64,000 bases of DNA from Amycolatopsis roodepoortensis (GCF_014873915.1 NZ_JADBEJ010000005.1:1054001-1118000); one strand, 5' to 3'. Numbered from the stretch's first letter, positions 1-8,432 are shown. A program made the numbers and translations. Notes: generated from the letters alone by a model not told the origin.

Positions 1-229
1 CGGCGGAGGCGCCCGGGCTTTCGAGCACCTCGCGCAGGACGGAACGCGTGTGCCGCAACGGTTCCTCCGCCCCCGGGGTATCCGGTAGGCCCCACTCGGC
101 CAGCCAGGCAGCGACCCCGCCGGGTTCGTCGAAGACGTCCCGCTGTTCACCACGTTCGGGCCACGTGGTGTTCAGCAGATCCAGGGCGATCGGCTCGCCG
201 ATCAAGGGGCGTTGCGACACAGCCGTCAT
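1..229 (-). CDS. CGNR zinc finger / ABATE-domain transcriptional regulator (3' part outside window)
   Basis: The minus strand reads from an ATG at 229 to the window edge. The N-terminus carries the GEPIALDLLNTTW block typical of the ABATE ligand-binding-like domain of actinobacterial CGNR zinc-finger proteins, which are putative stress-responsive transcription regulators. Only about 76 residues are visible, so the C-terminal CGNR zinc finger lies beyond base 1. The gene is divergent from the alpha/beta hydrolase at 334, with a dyad in the shared spacer, so it may control that gene. The family call is good; the regulatory role is inferred. Confidence 0.75.
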   Translation of the reverse strand, partial: MTAVSQRPLIGEPIALDLLNTTWPERGEQRDVFDEPGGVAAWLAEWGLPDTPGAEEPLRHTRSVLREVLESPGASA

Positions 230-278
230 CCTACCCTCCGTCGACCGCTTGACAGGTTAGGTCTCCGCCTGCTTATCT

Positions 279-308
279 CTAACCGTTCTCAAGTGTTTAG
301 ACGGTTAG
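279..308. promoter_or_regulatory. Inverted repeat CTAACCGT-N14-ACGGTTAG in divergent promoter
   Basis: Perfect 8-bp arms at 279-286 and 301-308 lie between the divergent regulator (start 229) and hydrolase (start 334). A further GGTTAG at 255-260 repeats the half-site. It reads as an operator for the adjacent regulator or for an unlinked TetR-type protein; the protein that binds is not shown by the sequence. Confidence 0.5.
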
Positions 309-333
309 AACAAGTCGCGAGGAGCACCCACCC

Positions 334-1212
334 ATGTCCGAGGCAATCCAGCCCGTGTTGCACCGCACGGCGACCATCGACGGCCGCAGCGTGTTCTACC
401 GGGAAGCCGGCGATCCGGCCGCACCCACCGTGGTGCTGCTACACGGTTTCCCCACGTCGTCGCATATGTTCCGGACGTTGATCCCGGCGCTGGCCGACCG
501 GTACCACGTCATCGCCCCCGACCACGTCGGCTTCGGATATTCGGACGCCCCGCCCGTCGACCGGTTCGACTATTCGTTCGAGAACCTGACCGCGATCACC
601 ATGGGCCTGATCGACACGCTCGACCTGGACCGTTTCGCCCTGTACATCCAGGACTACGGGGCACCTATCGGACTCCGCATCGCGAGCCGCCACCCGGACC
701 GGGTCAGCGCGCTGCTGGTCCAGTCCGGCAACGCCTACGTCGACGGCTTCACGCCGTTCTGGGACGTCCTGTTCGCGCACGCCAAGGACCGCGAAACCCA
801 CGAAGCAGCCGTGCGTGAGCTCCTGAAGCCCGCCGCGACCCGCTGGCAGTACACCCACGGCGTCCCCGCCGACCGGCTGGACCGGCTCACCCCGGACACC
901 TGGACCCTCGACCAGACCCTGCTCGACCGCCCCGGCAACCAGGAGGTGCAGCTGCAGCTGTTCTGGGACTACCAGTTCAACCTCGACGCCTACCCGGACT
1001 TCCAGCGGTACTTCCGCGAGCACCGGCCGCCGACCCTCATCACCTGGGGCGAGCACGACGAGATCTTCGGCGCCGACGGAGCCCGCGCGTTCCTCCGCGA
1101 CCTGCCCGACGCCGAACTGCACCTGCTCGACGCCGGGCACTTCGCGCTGGAGACCCACGGCGCGGAGATCGCCGCCCTCATCAGGGACTTCCTCGGCCGC
1201 GTCCCGCGCTGA
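334..1212 (+). CDS. Alpha/beta-fold hydrolase, haloalkane dehalogenase/epoxide hydrolase-like
   Basis: The 292-residue product has the complete fold: oxyanion motif HGFPTSS near residue 37, a nucleophile elbow QDYGAP with Asp near residue 107, a cap region, and a C-terminal AGHFALETHG holding the catalytic His. An Asp nucleophile instead of the GxSxG Ser points to the haloalkane dehalogenase/epoxide hydrolase branch rather than esterases. There is no signal peptide, so it is cytosolic. The ATG is preceded by GAGGAGC. It is divergent from the CGNR-type regulator, which may sense its substrate; the substrate is unknown. Confidence 0.85.
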   Translation: MSEAIQPVLHRTATIDGRSVFYREAGDPAAPTVVLLHGFPTSSHMFRTLIPALADRYHVIAPDHVGFGYSDAPPVDRFDYSFENLTAITMGLIDTLDLDRFALYIQDYGAPIGLRIASRHPDRVSALLVQSGNAYVDGFTPFWDVLFAHAKDRETHEAAVRELLKPAATRWQYTHGVPADRLDRLTPDTWTLDQTLLDRPGNQEVQLQLFWDYQFNLDAYPDFQRYFREHRPPTLITWGEHDEIFGADGARAFLRDLPDAELHLLDAGHFALETHGAEIAALIRDFLGRVPR

Positions 1213-1249
1213 CCGCGGCCGTATCCTCGAGGTGAGGCGGAGGTGGGAA

Positions 1250-1480
1250 GTGACGGACGAACAGCTGCTCATCGAGTTCGCGCTGACCCGCATGGACCAT
1301 CCCGACCTCGACCTCGAGGAAGTGGCGACGCTGACGGTCCGGCGTCTCGGTGAGGACCGGATGCTGGACTTCGCCGGTCGCACCCTCGTCAGCCGCGGCG
1401 AACTACGCGGAGCCGCGTTCCCGGCCGCGGTCGAACACGTGCTCCGCGTGGTCCTCACCCTGCGCGGCCCGGACGACTGA
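1250..1480 (+). CDS. Conserved hypothetical protein (76 aa)
   Basis: A small acidic protein beginning VTDEQLLIEFALTRMDHP. The GTG at 1250 is preferred over the in-frame GTG at 1232 because a GGAGGTGGGA ribosome-binding site lies just upstream of it. I do not recognise a domain. It follows the hydrolase by about 40 bp on the same strand and may be cotranscribed. Its end faces the ABC permease on the opposite strand with only 9 bp between. Confidence 0.6.
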   Translation: MTDEQLLIEFALTRMDHPDLDLEEVATLTVRRLGEDRMLDFAGRTLVSRGELRGAAFPAAVEHVLRVVLTLRGPDD

Positions 1481-1489
1481 CCGGCGGCG

Positions 1490-2251
1490 TCAGGAGATCT
1501 TGCGCCGGTAGCTGATCGTCGCGAACGCGTACGCGACGATCAGCAGACCGGCGCACCAGGCAAGGGCGATCCAGATGTCGTCGCCGACCGGTTGCCCGCC
1601 GAAGAGGTCCCGGATGGCGTTGACGATCGACGTCACCGGCTGATGCTCCGCGAAGGCCCGCACGGGGCCCGGCATGGTGGCGGTGGGCACGAACGCCGAG
1701 CTGAGGAACGGCAGGAAGATCAGTGGGTAGGAGAACGCGCTCGCCCCGTCGACGGATTTCGCCGACAGGCCGGGGATGACGGCAAGCCAGGTCAGCGCCA
1801 GGGTGAACAGGAGCAGGATGCCGGCGACCGCGAGCCAGGTCAGCACGCCCGCGGTGGACCGGAAGCCCATGAGCAGGGCCACGCCCACGACGATGACGAG
1901 CGAGATGAGATTGGCGGCCAGCGACGTCAGCACGTGCGCCCACAACACGCCCGAGCGCGCGATGGGCAGGGACTGGAATCGTTCGAAGATCCCGCTCTTC
2001 ATGTCGGTGAAGAGCCGGAGCGCGGTGTAGGCGACTCCTGACGCGACCGTGATCAGCAGGATGCCGGGCAGCATGTAGTTCACATACGAATCCGTCCCCG
2101 TTTCGATCGCGCCGCCGAAGACGTAGACGAACATCAGCATCATGGCGACCGGCATCATCGCGGTCGTGACGATGGTGTCCATGCTGCGCGTGACGTGTTT
2201 CATCGAGCGGCCCAGCAGGACGGTCGTGTCGCCGAGGAAGTGCTTGGTCAT
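1490..2251 (-). CDS. ABC-2 type transporter permease (DrrB-like)
   Basis: The 253-residue membrane protein has about six hydrophobic segments and the ABC-2 layout, starting MTKHFLGDTTVLLGRSMKH. It would form the membrane channel of a drug or lipid exporter of the DrrAB type. The ATG at 2251 overlaps the TGA of the ATPase gene in an ATGA (2248-2251), so the two are translationally coupled; longer upstream in-frame reading belongs to the ATPase region and is not used. The substrate cannot be read from the sequence; these pairs often export hydrophobic antibiotics. Confidence 0.9.
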   Translation of the reverse strand: MTKHFLGDTTVLLGRSMKHVTRSMDTIVTTAMMPVAMMLMFVYVFGGAIETGTDSYVNYMLPGILLITVASGVAYTALRLFTDMKSGIFERFQSLPIARSGVLWAHVLTSLAANLISLVIVVGVALLMGFRSTAGVLTWLAVAGILLLFTLALTWLAVIPGLSAKSVDGASAFSYPLIFLPFLSSAFVPTATMPGPVRAFAEHQPVTSIVNAIRDLFGGQPVGDDIWIALAWCAGLLIVAYAFATISYRRKIS

Positions 2252-3030
2252 CGTCCGCTCTCTTCCTTGCCCGCGCCGACGATGGCCAGGAAGACGTCTT
2301 CGAGTGACGGCTGTTTCTCGACGTATTCGACCTCGGCGGGCGGCAGCAGGCGCTTCAGTTCGGCGAGCGTGCCGTTCACGATGATCCGTCCTTTGTGGAG
2401 GATCGCGATCCGGTCGGCGAGCTGTTCGGCCTCCTCCAGGTACTGCGTCGTCAGCAGTACCGTCGTGCCGCGGGCGGCGAGTTCCCGCACCGCGGCCCAC
2501 ACCTCGACACGGGCCTCGGGGTCGAGCCCGGTGGTGGGCTCGTCCAGGAAGATCACCGGCGGATTCCCGATGAGGCTCATGGCGATGTCCAGCCGCCGTC
2601 GCATCCCACCCGAATACGTCGACACCTTCCGCGCGCCCGCGTCGGTCAGCGAAAACCGCGCCAGGAGGTCGTCGGCGATCTTGCCCGGCTGTTTCACATG
2701 CCGCAGCCGGGCGACCAGCACGAGATTCTCGCGCCCGCTGAGTATCTCGTCGACGGCGGCGAACTGCCCGGTGAGGCTGATGCTTTCCCGCACGTCCGCC
2801 GGCCGCGTGGCGACGTCCCAGCCGTCGACGCTCGCCGTCCCCGCGTCCGCCTTGAGCAACGTGGACAGGATCTTCACGACCGTGGTCTTACCCGCCCCGT
2901 TGGATCCGAGAAGCGCGAAGATACTGCCCCGCGCCACCTCGAAATCGACGCCCCGTAAGACATGCAGCGCCTTGTACGACTTCTCCAGGCCTCGCACCCG
3001 GATCGCCTCGGTTTGCCGCGCGACCATCAT
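2248..3030 (-). CDS. ABC transporter ATP-binding protein, daunorubicin-resistance (DrrA) type
   Basis: The 260-residue ATPase has Walker A GSNGAGKTT, signature STYSGGMRRRLDIA, Walker B VIFLDEPTTGLDP and the H-loop region TTQYLEEAEQLADR, the classical DrrA layout. It powers the coupled permease downstream. The start may be the first or second of two adjacent Met codons. Its promoter holds 2.6 copies of a 23-bp repeat whose core recurs in front of the PadR gene at 6003, so it is probably a member of that PadR regulon and induced by a toxic ligand. Confidence 0.92.
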   Translation of the reverse strand: MMVARQTEAIRVRGLEKSYKALHVLRGVDFEVARGSIFALLGSNGAGKTTVVKILSTLLKADAGTASVDGWDVATRPADVRESISLTGQFAAVDEILSGRENLVLVARLRHVKQPGKIADDLLARFSLTDAGARKVSTYSGGMRRRLDIAMSLIGNPPVIFLDEPTTGLDPEARVEVWAAVRELAARGTTVLLTTQYLEEAEQLADRIAILHKGRIIVNGTLAELKRLLPPAEVEYVEKQPSLEDVFLAIVGAGKEESGR

Positions 3031-3050
3031 CCACCCCTTCTCGGCCCACT

Positions 3051-3119
3051 ACTGAGTATCACTGACTAGTGGTAGATAGTAGCACTGACTAGTGGTAGAT
3101 AGTAGCACTGACTAGTGGT
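3051..3119. promoter_or_regulatory. Tandem 23-bp repeats, candidate PadR operators of the ABC exporter
   Basis: A 23-bp unit starting ACTGACTAGTGGTAGATAG occurs at 3061-3083 and 3084-3106, with a partial copy at 3107-3119; an ACTGAGTATC block (3051-3060) precedes them. The core CACTGACTAGTGG is almost identical to CACTGACTACTGG at 6034-6046 in front of the PadR gene. The array lies just upstream of the ABC ATPase start and is best read as a multi-site operator. Confidence 0.65.
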
Positions 3120-3220
3120 CACGCAAGGGCGTCAGTTTGCTGTCGGGTTCACCCGGATCGGTGTCAAGAACCTGTCAACGCCCTCGAACCGAAGTACGGC
3201 AGAACCCCACGCTGACGGGC

Positions 3221-5038
3221 GTGACCACGACACTCACCCGCCCCGAGCGCGATACCGACCGCTCCGAACGGCACCGGCTCTCCGTCGTCGGCGGTCTCGC
3301 CGCGCTGTCCCTGGACGCCATGGCGTCGGTCGCCTACGGACCCGAGGCCATCGTGATCGTGCTGGCCGTCGCGGGCGGCGCGGGCCTGGGCTTCACGCTG
3401 CCGGTCACGATCGCGATCGCGGTTCTGCTGGGCGTGCTGACGTTGTCCTACCGCCAGGTGATCGCCGCGTTCCCCGATGGTGGCGGCGCCTACGGGGTCA
3501 GCCGGACCCATCTCGGTCGGCGGGCATCCCTGGTGGCCGCGGCTTCCCTGATCGTGGACTACGTGCTCAACGTCGCGGTGTCCGTGGCGGCCGGGGTCGC
3601 CGCGCTGACGTCGGCGTTTCCCGGCCTGCTGCCGTACAAGCTGTGGTTGTGCCTCGGTGTCCTGGCGCTGGTCACCGGCGTGAACCTGCGCGGCATCGCC
3701 GAAAGCGCCAGGGTGTTCGTCGCGCCCACGGTGATCTACGTCGGCGCGATCCTGACCGTGGTCGTCGCCGGCCTCGTCCGCGACGAGCCCGCCGCGGTGA
3801 TCGCCGCGCCGGAACATCCGCAGAACCTGCAGACGGTCGGAATCCTCTTGCTGCTCAAGGCTTTCGCGAACGGCTGCGCGGCGCTGACCGGTGTCGAGGC
3901 GATCGCCAACGCCGTGCCGTCGTTCCGCAAACCGCGGGTTCGCCGCGCTCAGCACGCGGAGATCGCACTGGGCGGCCTGCTCGGCGTCATGCTCATCGGG
4001 ATCGCCGTGCTGATCGGGAAGTTCGGCATCCACCCGGTGGACGGCGTCACCGTGCTCTCGCAGGCGACCACCGCGTCCTTGGGCGACGGCTTCGGCTTCT
4101 ACCTGGTGCAGTTCTCGACCGTGGTGCTGCTCGCCTTGGCTGCGAACACCTCCTTCGGCGGCCTGCCGGTGCTGGCGCAGTTGCTGGCGAAACACAACAA
4201 CCTGCCGCATGTGTTCGCCCTGCGCGCCGAACGCCAGGTGTACCGCCATGGCGTCGGTTTTCTCGCCGTCACCGCCGCGCTCCTGCTCGTCGTCACCGAC
4301 GGCGACATGAACACCCTGGTCCCGCTGTTCGCGATCGGCGTGTTCGTCGGGTTCACGCTCTCCCAGCTCGGCATGGTCCGGCACTGGCGACGCGCCCGCC
4401 CGGTCCACTGGCGCGCCAAGGCCACGCTGAACGGCTTCGGCGCGCTGCTCACCGGAGCGGCGGCGATCGTGGTGACGACGACCAAATTCGGCGAGGGCGG
4501 CTGGTTGATCGTCGTCGCGCTGCCGCTGCTGGTGGCGGCCATGGAATGGGTCGAGCGCAGCTACCGCCGGATCGGCGACCGGCTCGAACTCGGTGTCACC
4601 CCGGCTCCCCCTCGGCCGGACCGTTCGCTCGTGATCGTCCCCGTCCACACCGTTTCCCGCCTGACCCGTGACGCCCTCGCCGCCGCGCTGTCACTCGGCG
4701 ACCGCGTCCAGGCGGTGCACGTCACCCACCCCGACGACGAACGGTCGGCACGGGATTTCGTGACAGCCTGGGAAAAATGGCATCCCGGAGTGGCTCTGGT
4801 TCAGCTACACGACGAACGCCGCCGCCTCGGCGAACCGCTGGTGGAACACCTCCGCACCGTCGGCGGACGGCACGTCTTCGTGCTGATCGCCGAGGTCGAA
4901 CCGGAGCACTGGTGGCAGCGGATCCTGCAGAACCAGCGCGGAGCCGTGCTCGCCCGTGCGCTGCGCCGCCGCTCGGACGCCGTCGTCTGCCGGATGCGCT
5001 TCCGGCTGAGCCGGCGTCACTTGCCGAGAGACTCCTGA
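3221..5038 (+). CDS. APC-family amino acid/polyamine permease with C-terminal cytoplasmic domain
   Basis: The 605-residue protein begins with a hydrophilic stretch, then about 12 transmembrane segments; the first, near SVVGGLAALSLDAMASVAYGP, is a typical APC helix. A soluble C-terminal domain of about 130 residues follows (VIVPVHTVSRLTRDALAAAL), resembling the USP-like tail of actinobacterial APC permeases. GTG at 3221 is chosen because upstream in-frame sequence is not conserved in character; there is little Shine-Dalgarno sequence, so the message may be nearly leaderless. Its 3' end overlaps the convergent DUF1048 gene by 22 bp. The transported substrate is unknown. Confidence 0.85.
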   Translation: MTTTLTRPERDTDRSERHRLSVVGGLAALSLDAMASVAYGPEAIVIVLAVAGGAGLGFTLPVTIAIAVLLGVLTLSYRQVIAAFPDGGGAYGVSRTHLGRRASLVAAASLIVDYVLNVAVSVAAGVAALTSAFPGLLPYKLWLCLGVLALVTGVNLRGIAESARVFVAPTVIYVGAILTVVVAGLVRDEPAAVIAAPEHPQNLQTVGILLLLKAFANGCAALTGVEAIANAVPSFRKPRVRRAQHAEIALGGLLGVMLIGIAVLIGKFGIHPVDGVTVLSQATTASLGDGFGFYLVQFSTVVLLALAANTSFGGLPVLAQLLAKHNNLPHVFALRAERQVYRHGVGFLAVTAALLLVVTDGDMNTLVPLFAIGVFVGFTLSQLGMVRHWRRARPVHWRAKATLNGFGALLTGAAAIVVTTTKFGEGGWLIVVALPLLVAAMEWVERSYRRIGDRLELGVTPAPPRPDRSLVIVPVHTVSRLTRDALAAALSLGDRVQAVHVTHPDDERSARDFVTAWEKWHPGVALVQLHDERRRLGEPLVEHLRTVGGRHVFVLIAEVEPEHWWQRILQNQRGAVLARALRRRSDAVVCRMRFRLSRRHLPRDS

Positions 5039-5322
5039 TAGAGGTCCGCGTGGGTGGGCGTGTCCTTGATCAGCTCGTCACAGAACGCGGCGACGTCTTC
5101 GCCGATGAGGGCCAGCACACCCTTTCCGGACGCCACACCCTCCTCGAAGAAATCCACGATCCCGGGCAGCAGCGGCCCGTCGGCCAGGTCGACCGGTCCC
5201 ACCTTGAAGAGGTACTTCTGCATCTCCTTGTAGACGATCTGATAGTCCGGCGGGAGCGCCTTGACCCGGGCCACGTGCGCACGCCACTGTTTCTTGCCCT
5301 CGATGATGTCCTGGATGCCCAC
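5017..5322 (-). CDS. DUF1048 family protein (101 aa)
   Basis: A small soluble, helix-rich protein starting MGIQDIIEGKKQWRAHVARV, with the DUF1048 pattern of an N-terminal K/W-rich helix and a C-terminal GKGVLALIGEDVAAFCDELI block. Function is unknown; DUF1048 genes commonly sit behind PadR regulators, as here. It is the last gene of PadR-DUF1048-DUF1048 and a paralogue of the gene just upstream (compare GEDVAAFCDEL with GDDIEGFCAAL). Confidence 0.85.
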   Translation of the reverse strand: MGIQDIIEGKKQWRAHVARVKALPPDYQIVYKEMQKYLFKVGPVDLADGPLLPGIVDFFEEGVASGKGVLALIGEDVAAFCDELIKDTPTHADLYQESLGK

Positions 5323-5323
5323 G

Positions 5324-5680
5324 TCAGCCTCCCAGCTGCTTCAATTTCCTGGCGACGTTCCTGTTCAGCTGCTCACGCCAGCGGTCGCGGTAGCCACGGC
5401 GGCGCTCCCCTCCGGCCAGCGCCGCGCAGAAGCCCTCGATGTCGTCGCCCAGCACCTCGCGCACGCTCTGCCCGTCCGCGGCCGTTTCCTCCAGCAGCCC
5501 GAGGGCACCGTCGAGAATCGGCATCAGGTTCCTGCCGGTGAAGTCCGAATAGGACGAAAGATGCGCGGTGATCTCCTCCCACGCCGCCCGGTGGTCGGCG
5601 GGCAAGGCCCCGGCCCGGACCTCGAAGGCCTTCCACTCCCTGGTGAGATCGTTGCCCGTGATGGTGTCCCAGAACTTCAT
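5324..5680 (-). CDS. DUF1048 family protein (118 aa)
   Basis: The protein starts MKFWDTITGNDLTREWKAFE and ends in a basic tail (RDRWREQLNRNVARKLKQL). It is the second DUF1048 paralogue. Its ATG overlaps the stop of the PadR gene (ATGA, 5677-5680), showing translational coupling, and one base separates it from the next DUF1048 gene. Function is unknown; coupling suggests it modifies or reports on PadR activity, which is inference. Confidence 0.85.
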   Translation of the reverse strand: MKFWDTITGNDLTREWKAFEVRAGALPADHRAAWEEITAHLSSYSDFTGRNLMPILDGALGLLEETAADGQSVREVLGDDIEGFCAALAGGERRRGYRDRWREQLNRNVARKLKQLGG

Positions 5681-6003
5681 TTCCCGCCCTCCTTGAGTTC
5701 GTCGATCCGTGACGTGACGAATTCCCATTTCGCCCAGAACTTCGCGAGCTCTGCGCGCCCGGCGTCGTTCAACGCGTAGAACTTGCGCGGCGGCCCCTGC
5801 TCGGACGGCCGCTTCGTCACCTGGACCAGTCCGTTCTTCTCCAGCCGCAGCAGGATGGCGTACACCGTCCCCTCGACCACTTCCGCGAAGCCGAGCTCGT
5901 TCAACCGGCGCGTGATGGCGTACCCGTAGGTCTCCTCGCCGCCGACGATCTCCAGCACGCAACCCTCGAGCGTGCCCTTCAGCATCTCGGTCAGACCGTC
6001 CAT
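5677..6003 (-). CDS. PadR family transcriptional regulator
   Basis: The 108-residue winged-helix repressor contains the PadR core (LEGCVLEIVGGEETYGYAITRRL, then GTVYAILLRLEKNGLV). ATG 6003 has an AGAGGG ribosome-binding site and is preferred over the earlier in-frame start. Such short PadR proteins form dimers that release DNA on binding toxic ligands. The upstream operator core also occurs before the ABC exporter at 3030, so the likely targets are its own operon and that exporter. Confidence 0.92.
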   Translation of the reverse strand: MDGLTEMLKGTLEGCVLEIVGGEETYGYAITRRLNELGFAEVVEGTVYAILLRLEKNGLVQVTKRPSEQGPPRKFYALNDAGRAELAKFWAKWEFVTSRIDELKEGGK

Positions 6004-6033
6004 CGTGACCCTCTTCGACCCGGTACTCAGTGA

Positions 6034-6058
6034 CACTGACTACTGGAGAAAGTATCAC
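6034..6058. promoter_or_regulatory. Candidate PadR autoregulatory operator
   Basis: CACTGACTACTGG at 6034-6046 followed by AGTATCAC at 6051-6058 lies 31 bp before the PadR start. It matches the repeat core and the adjacent GAGTATC block before the ABC ATPase at 3051-3119, with one base difference in the 13-bp core. Confidence 0.6.
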
Positions 6059-7014
6059 ACGCGCCGGAAGGCGGCCCGATAGTCACCGGGCCGCCGTCCC
6101 GTGTGCTTCGCGAACAGAGCCGCGAACGTCCCCGGATCCCGGTAGCCGACGGCGGCGCAGATCGCGGCGACCGTCCGATCCGTCGTTTCGAGGAGGTGGC
6201 GGGCGCGCCGGACGCGTGCGAAATGCAGGTATTCGAGCGGCGTCTGCCCGGCCTCCTCCGCGAACCGCCGCAGCAACGTCCGGGTGCTGACGTTGAACCG
6301 TCCGGCCAAGGCGGCGAGATCGTAGCGGACGGCCAGGTTCTGGTCCAGCCATCGCATGACCCGGCGGGAGAACGCGTCGCCCGGCCGCGGCAGGAGCCGC
6401 GTGTCGACGTACGGCGCCTGCGACGACCGCGCGTCGTCGACCAGCGCCACCCGCGCCGTCGTCCGCGCCACTTCGGCGCCGCTGTGCTCGCGGATCAGTC
6501 CGAGCGCGAAGTCGTACATGGCGCTGAACGCCGCCGTCGTCGTGACTCCCCGGTCGGTGACGACGAGCCGCTCGGGCCGGACTTCGGTTTCCGGGCACCG
6601 GTGCGCCAGTTCGTCCGCGAAAAGCCACGAGGTGGTGGCGCGGCGATGGTCGAGCAGCCCGGCCGCGGCCAGCAGGAACGCGCCGACACAAAGCGAGACG
6701 ACGACGTGGCCGGCGGCGGCGTGCGACCGGATCGCTTCGATCTCCGGTGCGAGATTCGCGATCTTCGCGTCGATGTCCTGCCCCGGTACGAGCTCGAACC
6801 CCGGCACGACGAGGACGTCGACTTCACGCAGCGGCGCGACGGCCACCCCGGCACCGCCCGACACCGTGACCCGGCGGCGAGGGGAAACGACGGAAACCTC
6901 GTATCCGGCGTGGTCCGGCCCCGCGACGTGCGCGGCCATCGTGAGGAGATCGGGGACACCGAACACCTCTGACGCGAAGCAGCCCGGGTAGGCCAGGACC
7001 CCCACTCGCAGCAT
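6055..7014 (-). CDS. GlxA family transcriptional regulator (DJ-1/PfpI + AraC)
   Basis: The 319-residue protein has an N-terminal class I glutamine-amidotransferase-like domain (MLRVGVLAYPGCFASEVFGV; nucleophile-elbow region VVSLCVGAFLLAAAG) and a C-terminal AraC helix-turn-helix pair (FNVSTRTLLRRFAEEAGQTP, then RYLLETT-type and VGYRDPGTFAALFAKHTG regions). It is a cytosolic DNA-binding regulator. It is divergent from the dienelactone-hydrolase-like gene at 7087 with about 70 bp between, and probably controls it. Confidence 0.92.
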   Translation of the reverse strand: MLRVGVLAYPGCFASEVFGVPDLLTMAAHVAGPDHAGYEVSVVSPRRRVTVSGGAGVAVAPLREVDVLVVPGFELVPGQDIDAKIANLAPEIEAIRSHAAAGHVVVSLCVGAFLLAAAGLLDHRRATTSWLFADELAHRCPETEVRPERLVVTDRGVTTTAAFSAMYDFALGLIREHSGAEVARTTARVALVDDARSSQAPYVDTRLLPRPGDAFSRRVMRWLDQNLAVRYDLAALAGRFNVSTRTLLRRFAEEAGQTPLEYLHFARVRRARHLLETTDRTVAAICAAVGYRDPGTFAALFAKHTGRRPGDYRAAFRRV

Positions 7015-7086
7015 GTGGCGAGATTACCCCGGAATCCGGCGATCTGGCCTATCCCCGCGAAGGCCGCTCCGGTCGAGGCTTTCGCC

Positions 7087-7899
7087 ATGCGTGGACACTC
7101 CGACGATGCCCTCACCGACTTCTCCCACCGGCTCGTGGAGGTGGACGGCGTGACGAAGACGGTGCACGTCGCGGGATCCGGTCCCGGCGTGGTGCTGATG
7201 CCGGAGATGCCCGGCATCAGTCCCGACGTCCTCCGGTTCGCGCGATGGATACGAGACGCCGGCTTCACCGTCTACGTCCCCTCGCTCTTCGGGCGCGACG
7301 GCGCCTATCCCACCGCGGAGGACGGCGAGCAAGTGGTGCGCCGCGCTTGTGTCAGCGCGGAATTCCGGGCTTTCGCCGGAGGCGGGACCAGCCCCGTCAC
7401 GCGGTGGCTGCGGGGACTCGCGCGGATCGCCCACACCGAATGCGGCGGCCCCGGGGTCGGCGCGATCGGCCTCTGCTTCACCGGCAACTTCGCCCTCACC
7501 ATGGCGCTCGAACCCGCCGTCGTCGCACCCGTGGTCAACCACCCGTCGCTGCCGCTGGACGACCAGGGCGCGCTCGAACTCTCCGACGACGACGCGACCG
7601 CGGTCCGGGATCGGATCGCGCGCGACGGCGTGAAGGTGCTCGCCTACCGCTTCGAGGGCGACCGCTGGTGCACCGGGCAGCGATTCGCCGCCTACCAGGC
7701 CCTCCTCGGCGACGCTTTCGACGGACGGGTACTGCCGGACAGTGCGGCGAACACCGATCCGCCGCCGTTCTTCCGGGACCTGGTCGGCACGCCGCACAGC
7801 GTCGTCACCGCCCACTTCGTCGACTCCGACGGGCATCCCACGCGGCGCGCGAGGGACGAGATCCTCGCCTTCCTCGCCGACCGGCTGACGGCACGGTAG
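7087..7899 (+). CDS. Dienelactone hydrolase family protein
   Basis: The 270-residue protein has an alpha/beta hydrolase fold with MPEMPGISPDVLRFARW after the first strands, IGLCFTGNFALT as the nucleophile elbow (Cys, as in dienelactone hydrolases), and a C-terminal VTAHFVDSDGHPT supplying acid and His. ATG 7087 is preferred over the in-frame start at 7015, which would butt against the divergent regulator start. It is likely cytosolic, acting on lactones or esters, and controlled by the divergent GlxA-type regulator. Confidence 0.85.
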   Translation: MRGHSDDALTDFSHRLVEVDGVTKTVHVAGSGPGVVLMPEMPGISPDVLRFARWIRDAGFTVYVPSLFGRDGAYPTAEDGEQVVRRACVSAEFRAFAGGGTSPVTRWLRGLARIAHTECGGPGVGAIGLCFTGNFALTMALEPAVVAPVVNHPSLPLDDQGALELSDDDATAVRDRIARDGVKVLAYRFEGDRWCTGQRFAAYQALLGDAFDGRVLPDSAANTDPPPFFRDLVGTPHSVVTAHFVDSDGHPTRRARDEILAFLADRLTAR

Positions 7900-7937
7900 A
7901 ACGGGGTGGCGTCAAGATCGTCCGAGAGGGGACCGCC

Positions 7938-8432
7938 ATGCCCGAACCACGCCGAGCCCACGTCTCGGACCACAGCGCGATCGTCGACCGGGTCCAGCGG
8001 TGGTGGGGCGACTCGCGCACCCCCGCCGAGGCCCGGGAGCTCTCCCTGTTGCTGCCCAAGCTGTTCCTGCAGTTCTTCTCCGGCACGAGCCTGGTCATGG
8101 AGGACGAAACCGGGATCAGGGCGTTCCTCGTCGGCTTCCATTCCCCCGACGACTCCGGGGCGTACATCCATTTCGTGGGCGTGGATCCGGAACTCCGCGG
8201 ACAGGGGACGGCCCGCCGCCTCTACGAGACCTTCTTCCAGCGCGCCGCGGAGGCGGGCCGCACGGAAGTCCGTGCGATCACCTCGCCGGGGAACGCCGGA
8301 TCCATCGCCTTCCATCGCGCCATGGGCTTCACCCTCGAACCCGGGGATCGGGAGGTCGACGGTCTCCCCGTGCACAGCGACTACGACGGCCCCGGCCAGG
8401 ACAGGGTGTGCTTCCTCCGGAAGATCGCCTAG
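7938..8432 (+). CDS. GNAT family N-acetyltransferase
   Basis: The 164-residue protein shows the acetyl-CoA site VDPELRGQGTARRLYETFF (the R/Q-x-x-G-x-G/A loop) and a late ITSPGNAGSIAFHRAMGF block, both typical of GNATs. The acceptor is unknown. AGAGGGG precedes the ATG. It follows the dienelactone hydrolase gene by 38 bp, so the two may be cotranscribed. Its stop overlaps the stop of the convergent endonuclease gene. Confidence 0.9.
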   Translation: MPEPRRAHVSDHSAIVDRVQRWWGDSRTPAEARELSLLLPKLFLQFFSGTSLVMEDETGIRAFLVGFHSPDDSGAYIHFVGVDPELRGQGTARRLYETFFQRAAEAGRTEVRAITSPGNAGSIAFHRAMGFTLEPGDREVDGLPVHSDYDGPGQDRVCFLRKIA

